DNA of 61,735 bases, taken from Alkalibacillus haloalkaliphilus. GTDB lineage: Bacteria > Bacillota > Bacilli > Bacillales > Alkalibacillaceae. Positions within the stretch are counted from its first letter, which is position 1, and each line of letters begins with the position of its first letter. Of the stretch, positions 51,978 to 60,299 are shown in pieces. The translations under genes and the position numbers were made by a program. The notes beneath the pieces were generated by a model. The model was not told the DNA's origin. It ran no database searches and was given only the letters and a program-made list of their open reading frames with translations. The stretch lies in NCBI RefSeq assembly GCF_007991275.1, contig NZ_BJYA01000024.1, positions 1-61,735 of the forward strand, read 5' to 3'.

Positions 51978-52079
51978 ATGATAAAAAAACTGTGGCAATC
52001 GCTATGACCTTCACAAAAACTAATATTCCTGGTAGGAATTATATTTGTTGTAGGAACGTTTGTTAATCGGGTCTTATAA
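51978..52079 (+). CDS. Candidate 33-residue membrane selenoprotein (in-frame UGA)
   Basis: ATG 51978 follows AGGAGGG by 6 nt. The frame reads MIKKLWQSL-U-PSQKLI..., with UGA at codon 10 (52005-52007), then a hydrophobic helix (residues 15-29) and a short tail to TAA 52077. Without readthrough it is a 9-residue peptide. The segment after UGA stays open and looks like a genuine inner-membrane span. A stem-loop of bacterial SECIS geometry lies at 52025-52039. It converges on prxU, the other UGA gene. I know no matching family. Alternatives are a decayed small gene or a short leader peptide. Confidence 0.5.
52025..52039 (+). promoter_or_regulatory. Candidate SECIS in the 33-codon frame
   Basis: Stem ATTCC / GGAAT with loop TGGTA. 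The loop starts 22 nt after UGA and has G second, like the HesB-like gene loop TGGAG. Only five pairs, so the evidence is moderate. Confidence 0.45.
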
Positions 52080-52090
52080 AAGTATGTAAA

Positions 52091-52117
52091 AAGCCGGATT
52101 GCTTTGCAATCCGGCTT
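52091..52117. terminator. Terminator between the 33-codon frame and prxU
   Basis: Perfect 12-bp stem AAGCCGGATTGC / GCAATCCGGCTT with loop TTT. The T-run is on the minus strand (TTTTTACAT), so it mainly ends prxU. Confidence 0.88.
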
Positions 52118-52121
52118 CACT

Positions 52122-52733
52122 TTATATTCTCCCGATATCTTCAGGTCTTCTAGGGATACCTGGCATACCTGGAACCCAATCTCCAGGGACACCTAACCCT
52201 GTCTCACGTCCAAATTGAATTCCTTGTATAAGACGTAACAGCTCTTGACTGTTACGCCCAACTTCACGTGGGTAAGTAATCTTAGAAACAATTGTACCTT
52301 CTGGGTCAACGAGTACAGTTGTGCGAAATGCAGCACCACTTTGTTCGTCGAGAGTGCGGTAAGCTCGACTAATTAATTGGTTACGATCACTGACTAAAGG
52401 ATATTGGACTTGGCGTGCTGAAGGTGAAATTTCTTTAAAAATTTTATGCGCGTAAACACTATCAGTACTAATCGCTAAAATTTCAGTGTTAAGATCCTGC
52501 AACTCAGGATATATAGCAGCAACTGCTGCTAATTCAGTTGGTCAAACGAATGTAAAATCACTAGCATAAAAAAAGAGTACAACCCAAGAACCTCTGTAGT
52601 CTTCGAGATTTACTTGTTGTATTTCACCATTAACAATCGCTTCAGCTGTAAATAATGGAGCTGGATCGTCGCGGCTCGCTGTAAACGGAAGAGGTTCGTT
52701 TGCAAAATCTTCAACAGTTAAATAATTAGACAA
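52122..52733 (-). CDS. prxU: Selenocysteine peroxiredoxin (in-frame UGA at the catalytic site)
   Basis: Read through UGA at codon 64 (52544-52542), the gene encodes 203 residues of the AhpC/Prx1 type. The catalytic motif is DFTFV-U-PTEL, where ordinary enzymes have FTFVCPTE. Downstream motifs [29 protein letters not shown] and LRLIQ are intact. The protein has no cysteine at all; the resolving-Cys motif VCPxxW appears as GVPGDW. Sec-containing PrxU is an established selenoprotein family and reduces peroxides with thioredoxin. A GGAGG site precedes ATG and a SECIS-like hairpin follows UGA. It is broken into two fragments under standard translation. Confidence 0.92.
52514..52531 (-). promoter_or_regulatory. 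Candidate bacterial SECIS of prxU
   Basis: Minus strand: stem TAGCAGC / GCTGCTA (7 perfect pairs) with loop AGTT. The loop begins 17 nt after UGA and has G second, within the known bacterial range. Confidence 0.75.
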
Positions 52734-52778
52734 AAGATAACCTCCTTTCGTTTAAATATATGAAGGCAAAACAAAATA

Positions 52779-52938
52779 ATGAAAAGGGGGTTATTTCCTG
52801 CCTTTATTATTGGTAGTTGGAATTGCAGTCACATTTTTTATAAATAACATGTTAAAAGAAACTTGTTCAATGACATTGAATACTATGGTTGAACTGACAA
52901 AAGCTAATTTTATCTTTTCTTTCTTATTTAAGAAATAA
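52779..52938 (+). pseudogene. Small membrane-protein gene interrupted at a G-run
   Basis: ATG 52779 begins MKRG..., but after the GGGGG tract (52786-52790) the frame soon loses coherence. If one G is removed the frame continues as YFLPLLLVVGIAVTFFINN with a hydrophobic helix, and ends at TAA 52936-52938, about 53 residues. Either a one-base insertion disabled the gene, or the run is a sequencing error or phase-variable tract. The ribosome site is weak. The rest of the 340-nt gap before the DUF3231 gene shows nothing else. Confidence 0.4.
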
Positions 52939-53072
52939 TAGCACAATATAGCATGAATGAAACTTTAAAAAACTTAATGTTTTATATGGTAAATTAAAAC
53001 CATTTTATGAATGTTCCTCACGTTATAGGAGAGTATAACAGTATGAGACTTTGAAAAACGGAGGAACGACTT

Positions 53073-54077
53073 ATGACAACAGATAGTATTCGCTTAACAG
53101 CTCCAGAAGTATCAGAACTTTGGGGAGCATATATGAATGATTCACTTACGGTGTGTGTGATGAAAAACTTCTTAAATAAGGTCGAGGACGGTGAGATTAG
53201 ACCTTTAGTTGAAAATAGCCTTACGACTGCGCTTAACCATTTACAAGAGATCGAAGCTATATTCAACCACGAAGGTTACCCTATTCCTGTCGCTTTTAGT
53301 GAAAATGAAGATGTAGATATTAATTCACCTCGAATCTTTTCAGATGGTTATATGCTCGAGTACTTGAGGGAGATGGGGCAAATTGGAATGAAAGCTTACA
53401 GCTCGGCTGTAGCTTTTTCGACAAGGTCAGATGTTTACCAGTATTTTGCTCGAGGGTTACAGGAAACGCAGCAGTTGCATGAGCAAGCCGTTCAAGTGTC
53501 ATTAAGACAAGGCACTTACATGCGTCCACCGATCTTACCAATTCCAAAAAAACCTGATTTTGTTAAAAAACAAAGCTTTTTACAAGGATGGTTTGGTAAT
53601 AGACGCCCTGTAACTGGACCAGAGGTGTCTCATTTATTCTCAAACATTCAACGTAATGCATTAGGAGCCGCTACAATGGCAGGTTTTGCACAAACAACTC
53701 AATCTAAGGATTTAAGGCAATATTTTCAACGTGGTAAAGATATTGCGAATAAACATATTGAGATTTTTAGTTCAATTCTACGAGAAAATGACTTGCCAGT
53801 GCCGATGACGTGGGATACAGAAGTAACGGATAGCACTTCATTCGTATTCTCAGATAAGTTGATGTTATATCAAACGACCTCTTTAAATGCATTAGGGTTA
53901 TCATACTATGGGTTAAGCATTGCTAATAGCCCTAGGCATGATTTAGGCGTTCATTATACGAGGTTGATGGCTGAAGTGGCTCAATATACTCAAGACGGCA
54001 CAAACATGATGATTGATCACGGGTGGTTAGAGCAGCCACCACAAGCTGCAGAGCGGGACAAACTAAAAAACGAGTAG
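53073..54077 (+). CDS. DUF3231 family protein (CotF-like), copy 2
   Basis: 334 aa with two ferritin-like halves (LTAPEVSELWGAYMNDS and VTGPEVSHLFSNIQRNALG), ending DHGWLEQPPQAAERDKLKNE. It is the paralogue of the protein at 11956, collinear over the full length. ACGGAGGAAC precedes ATG by about 8 nt. The membrane protein gene follows after 10 nt and may be co-transcribed. A spore-associated role is inferred from relation to CotF. Confidence 0.88.
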   Translation: MTTDSIRLTAPEVSELWGAYMNDSLTVCVMKNFLNKVEDGEIRPLVENSLTTALNHLQEIEAIFNHEGYPIPVAFSENEDVDINSPRIFSDGYMLEYLREMGQIGMKAYSSAVAFSTRSDVYQYFARGLQETQQLHEQAVQVSLRQGTYMRPPILPIPKKPDFVKKQSFLQGWFGNRRPVTGPEVSHLFSNIQRNALGAATMAGFAQTTQSKDLRQYFQRGKDIANKHIEIFSSILRENDLPVPMTWDTEVTDSTSFVFSDKLMLYQTTSLNALGLSYYGLSIANSPRHDLGVHYTRLMAEVAQYTQDGTNMMIDHGWLEQPPQAAERDKLKNE

Positions 54078-54087
54078 AGGTTTTTTT

Positions 54088-54576
54088 ATGAAAAAGGATA
54101 AACGTGTGGAAGCTATTATATGGAGTATTGCTCTTCCAGGGTTTGCTCAGTTGCTCAATAAAAGTTATATAAAAGGTATTTTCTTCATTTTGTTAGAGAT
54201 TATTATTAATGTTCAAGCTCGGTTTAATTACATCATTATTCCGAGCTTTCAAGGGAACACTGATGTAGCGATTGAAGCAACTAATTACCAATGGATTATG
54301 TTTTATCCGTGTCTGTATATGTTCGCCATGTGGGATGCTTATACAGATGCTGGTGGTGGTCAAAAACCTCTATCCTATATCCCGTTTGCTTCTGCGGCTT
54401 TTTTAGGAACAATAGGTGTTATAGTTTCACCAACGTTTCAAATTATGGGAGTGCTTTTAGGGCCGATTTGGACAGGGATTTTGGCACATATCGTTGGATT
54501 TATTATAGGTATTTTTATTATGAAATTGCTACGAAGCATTGTTGACTTTGATGAAGAAGAGCCGAGTGAAAGCTAA
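54088..54576 (+). CDS. Hypothetical membrane protein, 162 aa
   Basis: Four predicted helices at about residues 8-40, 66-85, 97-118 and 123-147, and an acidic tail ending DEEEPSES. The opening KRVEAIIWSIALPGFAQLLNKSYIKG resembles the start of a class of small Bacillus membrane proteins with GxGQ-type turns, but I do not place it in a named family. AGAGG lies about 8 nt upstream, directly after the DUF3231 stop. Confidence 0.7.
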   Translation: MKKDKRVEAIIWSIALPGFAQLLNKSYIKGIFFILLEIIINVQARFNYIIIPSFQGNTDVAIEATNYQWIMFYPCLYMFAMWDAYTDAGGGQKPLSYIPFASAAFLGTIGVIVSPTFQIMGVLLGPIWTGILAHIVGFIIGIFIMKLLRSIVDFDEEEPSES

Positions 54577-54587
54577 CCTTCACTCGG
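54562..54587. terminator. Hairpin terminator at convergent ends (54576/54580)
   Basis: Perfect 9-bp stem CCGAGTGAA / TTCACTCGG with an 8-nt loop overlapping both stop codons; modest T-richness on the plus side. Confidence 0.65.
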
Positions 54588-55494
54588 TGTTGTTTTGCTT
54601 CTTACGTTTTAGAATAATAAATAGAGCGATCGCAGTTAAAGGGATTAATATCGGTGAAAGTCCAATTGTAAAAACAAATAGTTGTGAAAATACATTAATT
54701 AAGACGTTAAGTGTATTCATGAGTAATTGTTGTGCTCGTTCAATCGTATTTAGAGAATTTTGGTCTTGAATTTCTGGTATATCTATTCGTTGTTCTTGAA
54801 TATTAATGTGGACCGTTGAATAGCTACTATGGTTTTCTAAGTAATCCATTCGTCCTTTTAGTTGTTCAATTTCTTCTTGTACGTGCGACAAATCGTTAGA
54901 GACTGCAAGCAGATCTTCTGTACTTTCTGCTTCATCTAAAAAGTTAAGTAACCTTTCCTCAACCGCCTCTTTAGAACGTAAGCGAGACTCTAAGTCAACG
55001 TATTCTTCTGTAACATCTTGCCCTTGGATTGATTTTTCAGTAATAACCGTATGTTCACCTTCGATATTGTTCATGAAGTCATGAAACTGTTCTTCTGGTA
55101 AGCGTGCAACAATTGACCCTGTCTTAAAGTCATCTTCATGTTCATATTGTGAAGCTTCAACAATATAACCGTTTCTTCCTTCGATTTGATTTGTTAATCT
55201 TCTCTCTGCTTCATCGAAGTTTGGTACTTCAACCGAAAGCCTACCGGTATAAATAACCATTCGACTTTGGTTATGATCAACTGGCTCGTCATAGTCAGCA
55301 GCTGACGACTGTTCTTCTGCTTCTTCACTGTGATCAGCCATCTCTCTTTCTTCAACTACACCTACATCGCCATCTTCAGCAGTATGATAGGTTTCTTCAT
55401 TCAAACTATCGTCATTTGAGCAAGCATACAAACTTGTAAAAAAAATAAACAATAAAAATATAAAATAAACCCGAACCCGCTTACGTTTTAACAT
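54580..55494 (-). CDS. DUF4349 lipoprotein
   Basis: 304 aa. Signal ends in the lipobox LYAC. A long acidic linker (residues about 25-75) precedes the DUF4349 domain (about 78-285): RMVIYTGRLSVEVPNFDEAERRL, ASQYEHEDDFKTGSIVARLPEEQF, a coiled coil (SHVQEEIEQLKGRMDYLENHSSYSTV) and a C-terminal membrane helix followed by KRKKQ. Such proteins are membrane-tethered at both ends and have unknown function. Confidence 0.9.
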   Translation of the reverse strand: MLKRKRVRVYFIFLLFIFFTSLYACSNDDSLNEETYHTAEDGDVGVVEEREMADHSEEAEEQSSAADYDEPVDHNQSRMVIYTGRLSVEVPNFDEAERRLTNQIEGRNGYIVEASQYEHEDDFKTGSIVARLPEEQFHDFMNNIEGEHTVITEKSIQGQDVTEEYVDLESRLRSKEAVEERLLNFLDEAESTEDLLAVSNDLSHVQEEIEQLKGRMDYLENHSSYSTVHINIQEQRIDIPEIQDQNSLNTIERAQQLLMNTLNVLINVFSQLFVFTIGLSPILIPLTAIALFIILKRKKQNNTE

Positions 55495-55650
55495 TTAATC
55501 AATGCCCCCCATTAATTTACATAGTATTGTAGTAGACGGTTTTAAATTCACTTTGTTACAAACTAATTAAAAATAAGTTTCGCAAAAAGGGATTGGTACA
55601 GGTTTATAACGGGAATTGTGATTAATAAAACTTGGTGAGGGTGAAACGTT

Positions 55651-56307
55651 TTGGAACGTTTAACGATCGGAAAGTGGGCAATATTGGTTGTGATTGTTAT
55701 CAGTGTATTTTTGATTAACCAACGAGCGTTCAATATATCACCTGAAGACATTCGTAATTTGATCTATACAGCTGGATGGTTAGCGCCTGTTGTATATATC
55801 TTTTTGTATGCATTGCGACCGTTAGTACTCTTTCCAGCTTCAATCTTTTCGATTGTTGCGGGATTAGCTTTCGGTGTTTATTTGGGCGTTATTTTTGCTT
55901 TAATTGGTGCGACTTTAAGTGCTATATTGGCCTTTGTAGTTGCCAATCGTTTCGGTGAGAAAGCAGTTCGTTTTCATAAGAAAGGAAAAACAGAATACTA
56001 CAGACAGAAGTTTGAAGAAAAAGGGTTCTTGTATATATTGATGTTACGATTAATTCCAGTTATTAATTTTGACTTAATTAGTTATACAGCAGGTTTAGCT
56101 AAAGTAAAGTTAGCGGATTTTGTAAAAGCTACAATTGTTGGTATTATTCCAGGTACAGTCGTTTATAGTTTAGTCGGTGCCAGCTTAGTTGATGGTAATG
56201 TTATGACGATTATAGGAACAGTTACGTTATTCGTTATTGTGATTGTTATTCCTCTTATTTGGAACAACAAGTTTATGCGTGTAATAGAAGACCTTAAACC
56301 AGATTAA
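55651..56307 (+). CDS. TVP38/TMEM64 (DedA-like) membrane protein
   Basis: 218 aa with about five helices. The SNARE-assoc/VTT core is visible: RPLVLFPASIFSIVAGLAFG, then GATLSAILAFVVANRFG and FEEKGFLYILMLRLIPVINFDLISYTAGL. TTG follows GAGGGTG by 7 nt. Family members are thought to act as lipid scramblases or proton-dependent transporters. The ABC-class ATPase gene follows after 19 nt. Confidence 0.92.
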   Translation: MERLTIGKWAILVVIVISVFLINQRAFNISPEDIRNLIYTAGWLAPVVYIFLYALRPLVLFPASIFSIVAGLAFGVYLGVIFALIGATLSAILAFVVANRFGEKAVRFHKKGKTEYYRQKFEEKGFLYILMLRLIPVINFDLISYTAGLAKVKLADFVKATIVGIIPGTVVYSLVGASLVDGNVMTIIGTVTLFVIVIVIPLIWNNKFMRVIEDLKPD

Positions 56308-56326
56308 ATGATGGAGGATTGCAGGA

Positions 56327-58021
56327 ATGAAACACTTACAACAACAGTTACAAAAAATTGACCGCAAAAGTTATAAATCATATAAAGACATACAGGGTCA
56401 ATATCAATTTAAGACGTATTCACTACACATAGATTATGTTCAAGGCGATCCATTTGCATCGCCGTCCAAAATTCGGTTGTTTATTCCAAAACACATTCAA
56501 TCTGTTCCGGCTGAGTGGCTTCAATCGAAAAACAGGAAAGTATATGCTGAAGACTTTATTGCCAGGCAAGTTAGTCACACGGTTGACAATTTGTCGATGG
56601 CGATTAAAGGAAGCGGTAAAAGTGGCATGATCGCCATCGATTCTCCAGACCAACAAATTATAGAACGTACCGCTGTTGAACTTAGTGAAGCAGGATTAAC
56701 GATTTGTTTGTCAGTTGGTTTACCCGCAAATGGTAGAAGAATTAGTGGGCAGGAAGCAGAGAAATTATTTCTAAAAGCAATACCGCATATCGTACAAAAT
56801 TCGGCACTATCATTAAACGAACAACGGTTAAATGAAACACTTGAACTCGCTGATCAACATGATGCAATAAGAGATAAAATGAAAGAAGAAGGTTGGATTG
56901 CGTTCATTGCTAATGGATCGATTTTACCGCGTTCAAGTGGTATTAGCTCAAAACCATTAAAACAGGCAGTTCCATTCCAAAGCCCGAAAGAAGATGAAGT
57001 TTCATTTAGTATTCCTCATCGACAAGATCCGATTACCGGTATGGCTATAAAGAAAGGGATTACGTTAATTGTTGGTGGTGGCTATCATGGTAAAAGTACC
57101 TTATTAGAAGCATTAGAGTTAGGCGTTTACGAACATATTTACGGCGATGGGCGAGAGTACGTCTTAACTGATCCTGATGCAGTAAAAATTCGAGCAGAAG
57201 ATGGACGCAGTATAGCTAATGTGACGATCTCGCCTTTTATTAACAATTTACCTAATGGAACAGATACAGAGACTTTTACAACAGAAAATGCTAGTGGAAG
57301 TACATCGCAGGCCGCTAACGTAATGGAAGCGGTGGAAGCGAATAGTTCAACGTTGCTAATTGATGAAGACACGAGTGCAACAAACTTTATGATTAGAGAT
57401 GAACGAATGCAACAACTAGTAGCTAAAGACCAAGAACCAATCACACCGTTCGTACAAAAAGTAAAGCAGTTAAGGGATGAACTTGATATATCGACTGTGC
57501 TAGTCATGGGCGGCTCAGGTGATTATTTTGGTATTGCGGATAACGTTATTAAGATGGACCAGTACGTACCTGTTAATGTGACATCACAAGCTCGATCTAT
57601 TGCGGAAAATGACCCGAGAGCTCAATATAATGAGTCTGAAACATTCGGTCGTTGGACAAGCCGTAAAATTAATACAAATTCAATTCAGAAAAAGTTAGGC
57701 CATAAAGCAAAAGTACAAGCTAAAGGTCAAAAAACGATTATGCTCGGTAAACAAGCAATTGATTTAGCCTTAGTTGAACAAATTGTCGATGATTCCCAAA
57801 CAAGGATGATCGCAAATATGTTAAAATATATGGCGTTCAGTCGTGAGGAACCTAAGACTGTTTCACAATGGCTCAGTTTATTTGAACGAAGAATAGATGA
57901 ACAGGGTTTAAGCTTTACCCAAGGACAAAAAGACCAACATCCTGGGGACCTTGCGCGACCTAGAAAATTTGAAATTGCAGCGGCGATTAATCGAATTCGT
58001 CAGTTGAAAATAGATTCGTAA
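56327..58021 (+). CDS. Predicted ABC-class ATPase (COG3044 type)
   Basis: 564 aa, cytoplasmic. Walker A is VGGGYHGKSTLLEAL (about residue 248), a signature-like SGSTSQAANVMEAVE and Walker B LLIDEDTSATNFMIRDERM follow, all diagnostic of this stand-alone family. The N-terminal part (DPFASPSKIRLFIP) and the C-terminal INRIRQLKI are also conserved. The role is unknown; relation to nucleic acid or stress response has been suggested. GGAGG precedes ATG. Confidence 0.9.
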   Translation: MKHLQQQLQKIDRKSYKSYKDIQGQYQFKTYSLHIDYVQGDPFASPSKIRLFIPKHIQSVPAEWLQSKNRKVYAEDFIARQVSHTVDNLSMAIKGSGKSGMIAIDSPDQQIIERTAVELSEAGLTICLSVGLPANGRRISGQEAEKLFLKAIPHIVQNSALSLNEQRLNETLELADQHDAIRDKMKEEGWIAFIANGSILPRSSGISSKPLKQAVPFQSPKEDEVSFSIPHRQDPITGMAIKKGITLIVGGGYHGKSTLLEALELGVYEHIYGDGREYVLTDPDAVKIRAEDGRSIANVTISPFINNLPNGTDTETFTTENASGSTSQAANVMEAVEANSSTLLIDEDTSATNFMIRDERMQQLVAKDQEPITPFVQKVKQLRDELDISTVLVMGGSGDYFGIADNVIKMDQYVPVNVTSQARSIAENDPRAQYNESETFGRWTSRKINTNSIQKKLGHKAKVQAKGQKTIMLGKQAIDLALVEQIVDDSQTRMIANMLKYMAFSREEPKTVSQWLSLFERRIDEQGLSFTQGQKDQHPGDLARPRKFEIAAAINRIRQLKIDS

Positions 58022-58052
58022 CGGAAAGTTTTATTAGAAAGGAGGGGTTGTG

Positions 58053-59198
58053 ATGGATTTCAATCAATTAAAACAAGAGTTGTTTGACTACTGTGAGGAG
58101 ATTAATGTACAAAAGGTTGGGATTGCTTCAACTGACACGTTTGATACGTTAAAACAACGGTTAGTTACACAGCAAGCCTTTAACTACCAATCAGGTTTTG
58201 AGAAAGGGACTGTTGAAGAGCGCACAACCCCTACTAAATTGTTACCGAAAGCTCAATCGATCATTTCAATTGCTCTTGCTTACCCTTCAAAAATGAAAGA
58301 TGCACCTAAGAGTAAAAAAGGGGACCGACGTGGTATTTTTGCCCGTGCATCTTGGGGAAAAGACTATCATGACGTGTTACGTGAAAAGTTAAATTTAATA
58401 GGTGAATTTCTTGAAGAGAAAGTTGAAGGAGCTCAGTTTAAAGCAATGGTTGATACCGGTGAGCTGCATGATCGCGCTGTTGCAGAAAGAGCAGGAATCG
58501 GATTTGTCGGTAAAAATTGCAACTTAATAACGGATGAGTATGGTTCATGGGTTTATTTAGGAGAGCTTATAACGAATATCCCTTTCGAGCCTGATGAACC
58601 AATTGAAGAAGGTTGTGGCGATTGCAACATTTGTGTTGATAAATGCCCAACAGGTGCATTAGTTCAAGGAGGACAATTGAACGCTAGCCGTTGTATTGCC
58701 TATCAGACGTTAACGAAAGACTTCTTACCTGATGAATATCGTACGAAGATCGGAAATCGTATTTACGGTTGTGACACGTGCCAAGTTGTTTGCCCTAAAA
58801 ATAAAGGTGTAGACTTTCACTTACACCCTGAGATGGAACCAGATCCTGAATTGGCAAAGCCTAAACTCGAACCTCTATTAACGATTTCTAATCGAGAGTT
58901 TAAAGAGCAATTCGGTTACATGTCAGGCTCTTGGCGAGGTAAAAAGCCGATTCAACGTAATGCGATTATCGCATTAGCTCATTATAAAGAAGTCGAATCT
59001 GTTGATACGCTTATTCATCTCATGAAAAAAGACCCTCGTCCAGTTATACGTGGTACAGCAGCGTGGGCAATCGGTAAAATTGGTAGAGAAGATGCTAAAC
59101 AAGTGCTTGAAAAAGCAAAACTTCATGAACAAGATGAAGATGTATTAGTAGAAATTGATAAAGGGTTGGATTTCCTAAAAGTTCATACAACGACTTAA
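58053..59198 (+). CDS. queG: Epoxyqueuosine reductase
   Basis: 381 aa. It reduces epoxyqueuosine to queuosine in tRNA using cobalamin and two 4Fe-4S clusters. Cluster motifs CGDCNICVDKCP and CDTCQVVCP are intact; the corrin-binding GELHDRAVAERAG is present, and a C-terminal HEAT segment (from about 290) ends the protein. ATG 58053 lies 5 nt after AAAGGAGGGG. It is a cobalamin user, consistent with the B12 riboswitch elsewhere in the window. Confidence 0.96.
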   Translation: MDFNQLKQELFDYCEEINVQKVGIASTDTFDTLKQRLVTQQAFNYQSGFEKGTVEERTTPTKLLPKAQSIISIALAYPSKMKDAPKSKKGDRRGIFARASWGKDYHDVLREKLNLIGEFLEEKVEGAQFKAMVDTGELHDRAVAERAGIGFVGKNCNLITDEYGSWVYLGELITNIPFEPDEPIEEGCGDCNICVDKCPTGALVQGGQLNASRCIAYQTLTKDFLPDEYRTKIGNRIYGCDTCQVVCPKNKGVDFHLHPEMEPDPELAKPKLEPLLTISNREFKEQFGYMSGSWRGKKPIQRNAIIALAHYKEVESVDTLIHLMKKDPRPVIRGTAAWAIGKIGREDAKQVLEKAKLHEQDEDVLVEIDKGLDFLKVHTTT

Positions 59199-59226
59199 AG
59201 CTTGGCGAATATAGCCAAGCTTTTTT
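59197..59226 (+). terminator. Terminator of queG
   Basis: Perfect 10-bp stem AAAGCTTGGC / GCCAAGCTTT, 7-nt loop, T-run. Confidence 0.9.
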
Positions 59227-59311
59227 AATTGTCTACTTTTTGAATGTATTAATCGGACTTAAACAAAGAATAATAAACATGTATAAAACATTCCAATTGT
59301 AGGAGGAGCTT

Positions 59312-59788
59312 ATGTCAATCGTCGTATATTTTACACTGGCATGGTTATTAATAGGATGCTTTATTGCCATGAATAATAAAATGAATTTAATGGAAAGTAC
59401 AGTTGTCTTTTTAGTGACACTTGTCGCTTCTATAAATATTTCTTGGATTTTAATCGAAGAAATGGAATTGATCCAAGTAACAGAACAGGCTGAAGAGTAT
59501 ATTAGCTACTTACTTAATCGCAGTGTAATTACTCCTTTAATTGTTATGATTGGTATGAGTTTAATGATTAGAAGCGAAAACGGTGTATTTAAAGCTAGTT
59601 CTTATGTTGGAGCTGTCGTTTTGTTAACTGTTGTTAACAATTCTTTGACATACTTTGGAGTGTTTGAATTTGTTAATTGGAATTTCATTTACGATATAAT
59701 CTACTTTGCAGTTTTAATGTTAATTGCTGTACTGACTTATAAATTTTATCACAACCTTTATGACAAAGAAGCGGTGAAGCAAACATGA
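59312..59788 (+). CDS. Hypothetical membrane protein, 158 aa
   Basis: Five predicted helices (starts near residues 3, 29, 72, 93, 123). The only polar stretch is EEMELIQVTEQAEEY between helices 2 and 3. AGGAGGAG precedes ATG. Its stop overlaps the start of the next membrane protein gene (ATGA), so the pair is translationally coupled and probably interacts. No family recognised with confidence. Confidence 0.7.
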   Translation: MSIVVYFTLAWLLIGCFIAMNNKMNLMESTVVFLVTLVASINISWILIEEMELIQVTEQAEEYISYLLNRSVITPLIVMIGMSLMIRSENGVFKASSYVGAVVLLTVVNNSLTYFGVFEFVNWNFIYDIIYFAVLMLIAVLTYKFYHNLYDKEAVKQT

Positions 59789-60276
59789 TGTTATGGGAAG
59801 AGTTTGATCGAAACGAAATATTTGTAATTGCGATGCTAATTATTATATATGCCATATTCTTTTGGATGCCTAAGTTATTTCCGAGACATATTACGTTACT
59901 ATTTTTATTAATTGGTTTCTCAATTCCAATTTTGTTTGACTTCACAATTGGTGGCGGTATGTTAAACTTTTATCAAGTAAATGATTCAAATGCATATGAG
60001 CTTACGGATGTATTAACGTATTTTAATTTTGCGCCTTTTGCTTATTTCTATATTTATTTTTATGTCAAGTTCAATATCAATAAAGTAACATTTATACCCT
60101 ATACATTTGGTTGGACAGTTATTGGGATGGTTTTGGAAGCTGTTAACAAGTTTATGAACGTCATTCATTATCAGAATGGTTATGAACTGTATTATTCAGT
60201 TATTATTTTTATTGTCGTACTAACATTCACAGGTTTGTTTTATGAGCTCGTAAAGAAGAAAGATCCAACCTTCTAG
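59785..60276 (+). CDS. Hypothetical membrane protein, 163 aa
   Basis: Five predicted helices, with the pattern LFPRHITLLFLLIGFSIPILFDFTIGGG that recurs in small Bacillaceae membrane proteins of CBO0543-like type (tentative). Aromatic-rich segment FNFAPFAYFYIYFYVKFN in the middle. It overlaps the preceding gene by 4 nt and is followed by ogt after 23 nt. Function unknown. Confidence 0.7.
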   Translation: MMLWEEFDRNEIFVIAMLIIIYAIFFWMPKLFPRHITLLFLLIGFSIPILFDFTIGGGMLNFYQVNDSNAYELTDVLTYFNFAPFAYFYIYFYVKFNINKVTFIPYTFGWTVIGMVLEAVNKFMNVIHYQNGYELYYSVIIFIVVLTFTGLFYELVKKKDPTF

Positions 60277-60299
60277 ATATTAATTTAAGGGGGAGTTTT

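Noticed and set aside
52122-52733. prxU as a pseudogene split by a nonsense mutation
   Set aside because: The stop is exactly at the catalytic codon, it is UGA, a SECIS-like hairpin follows, the rest is intact, and a second Sec-family gene shows the same pattern nearby.
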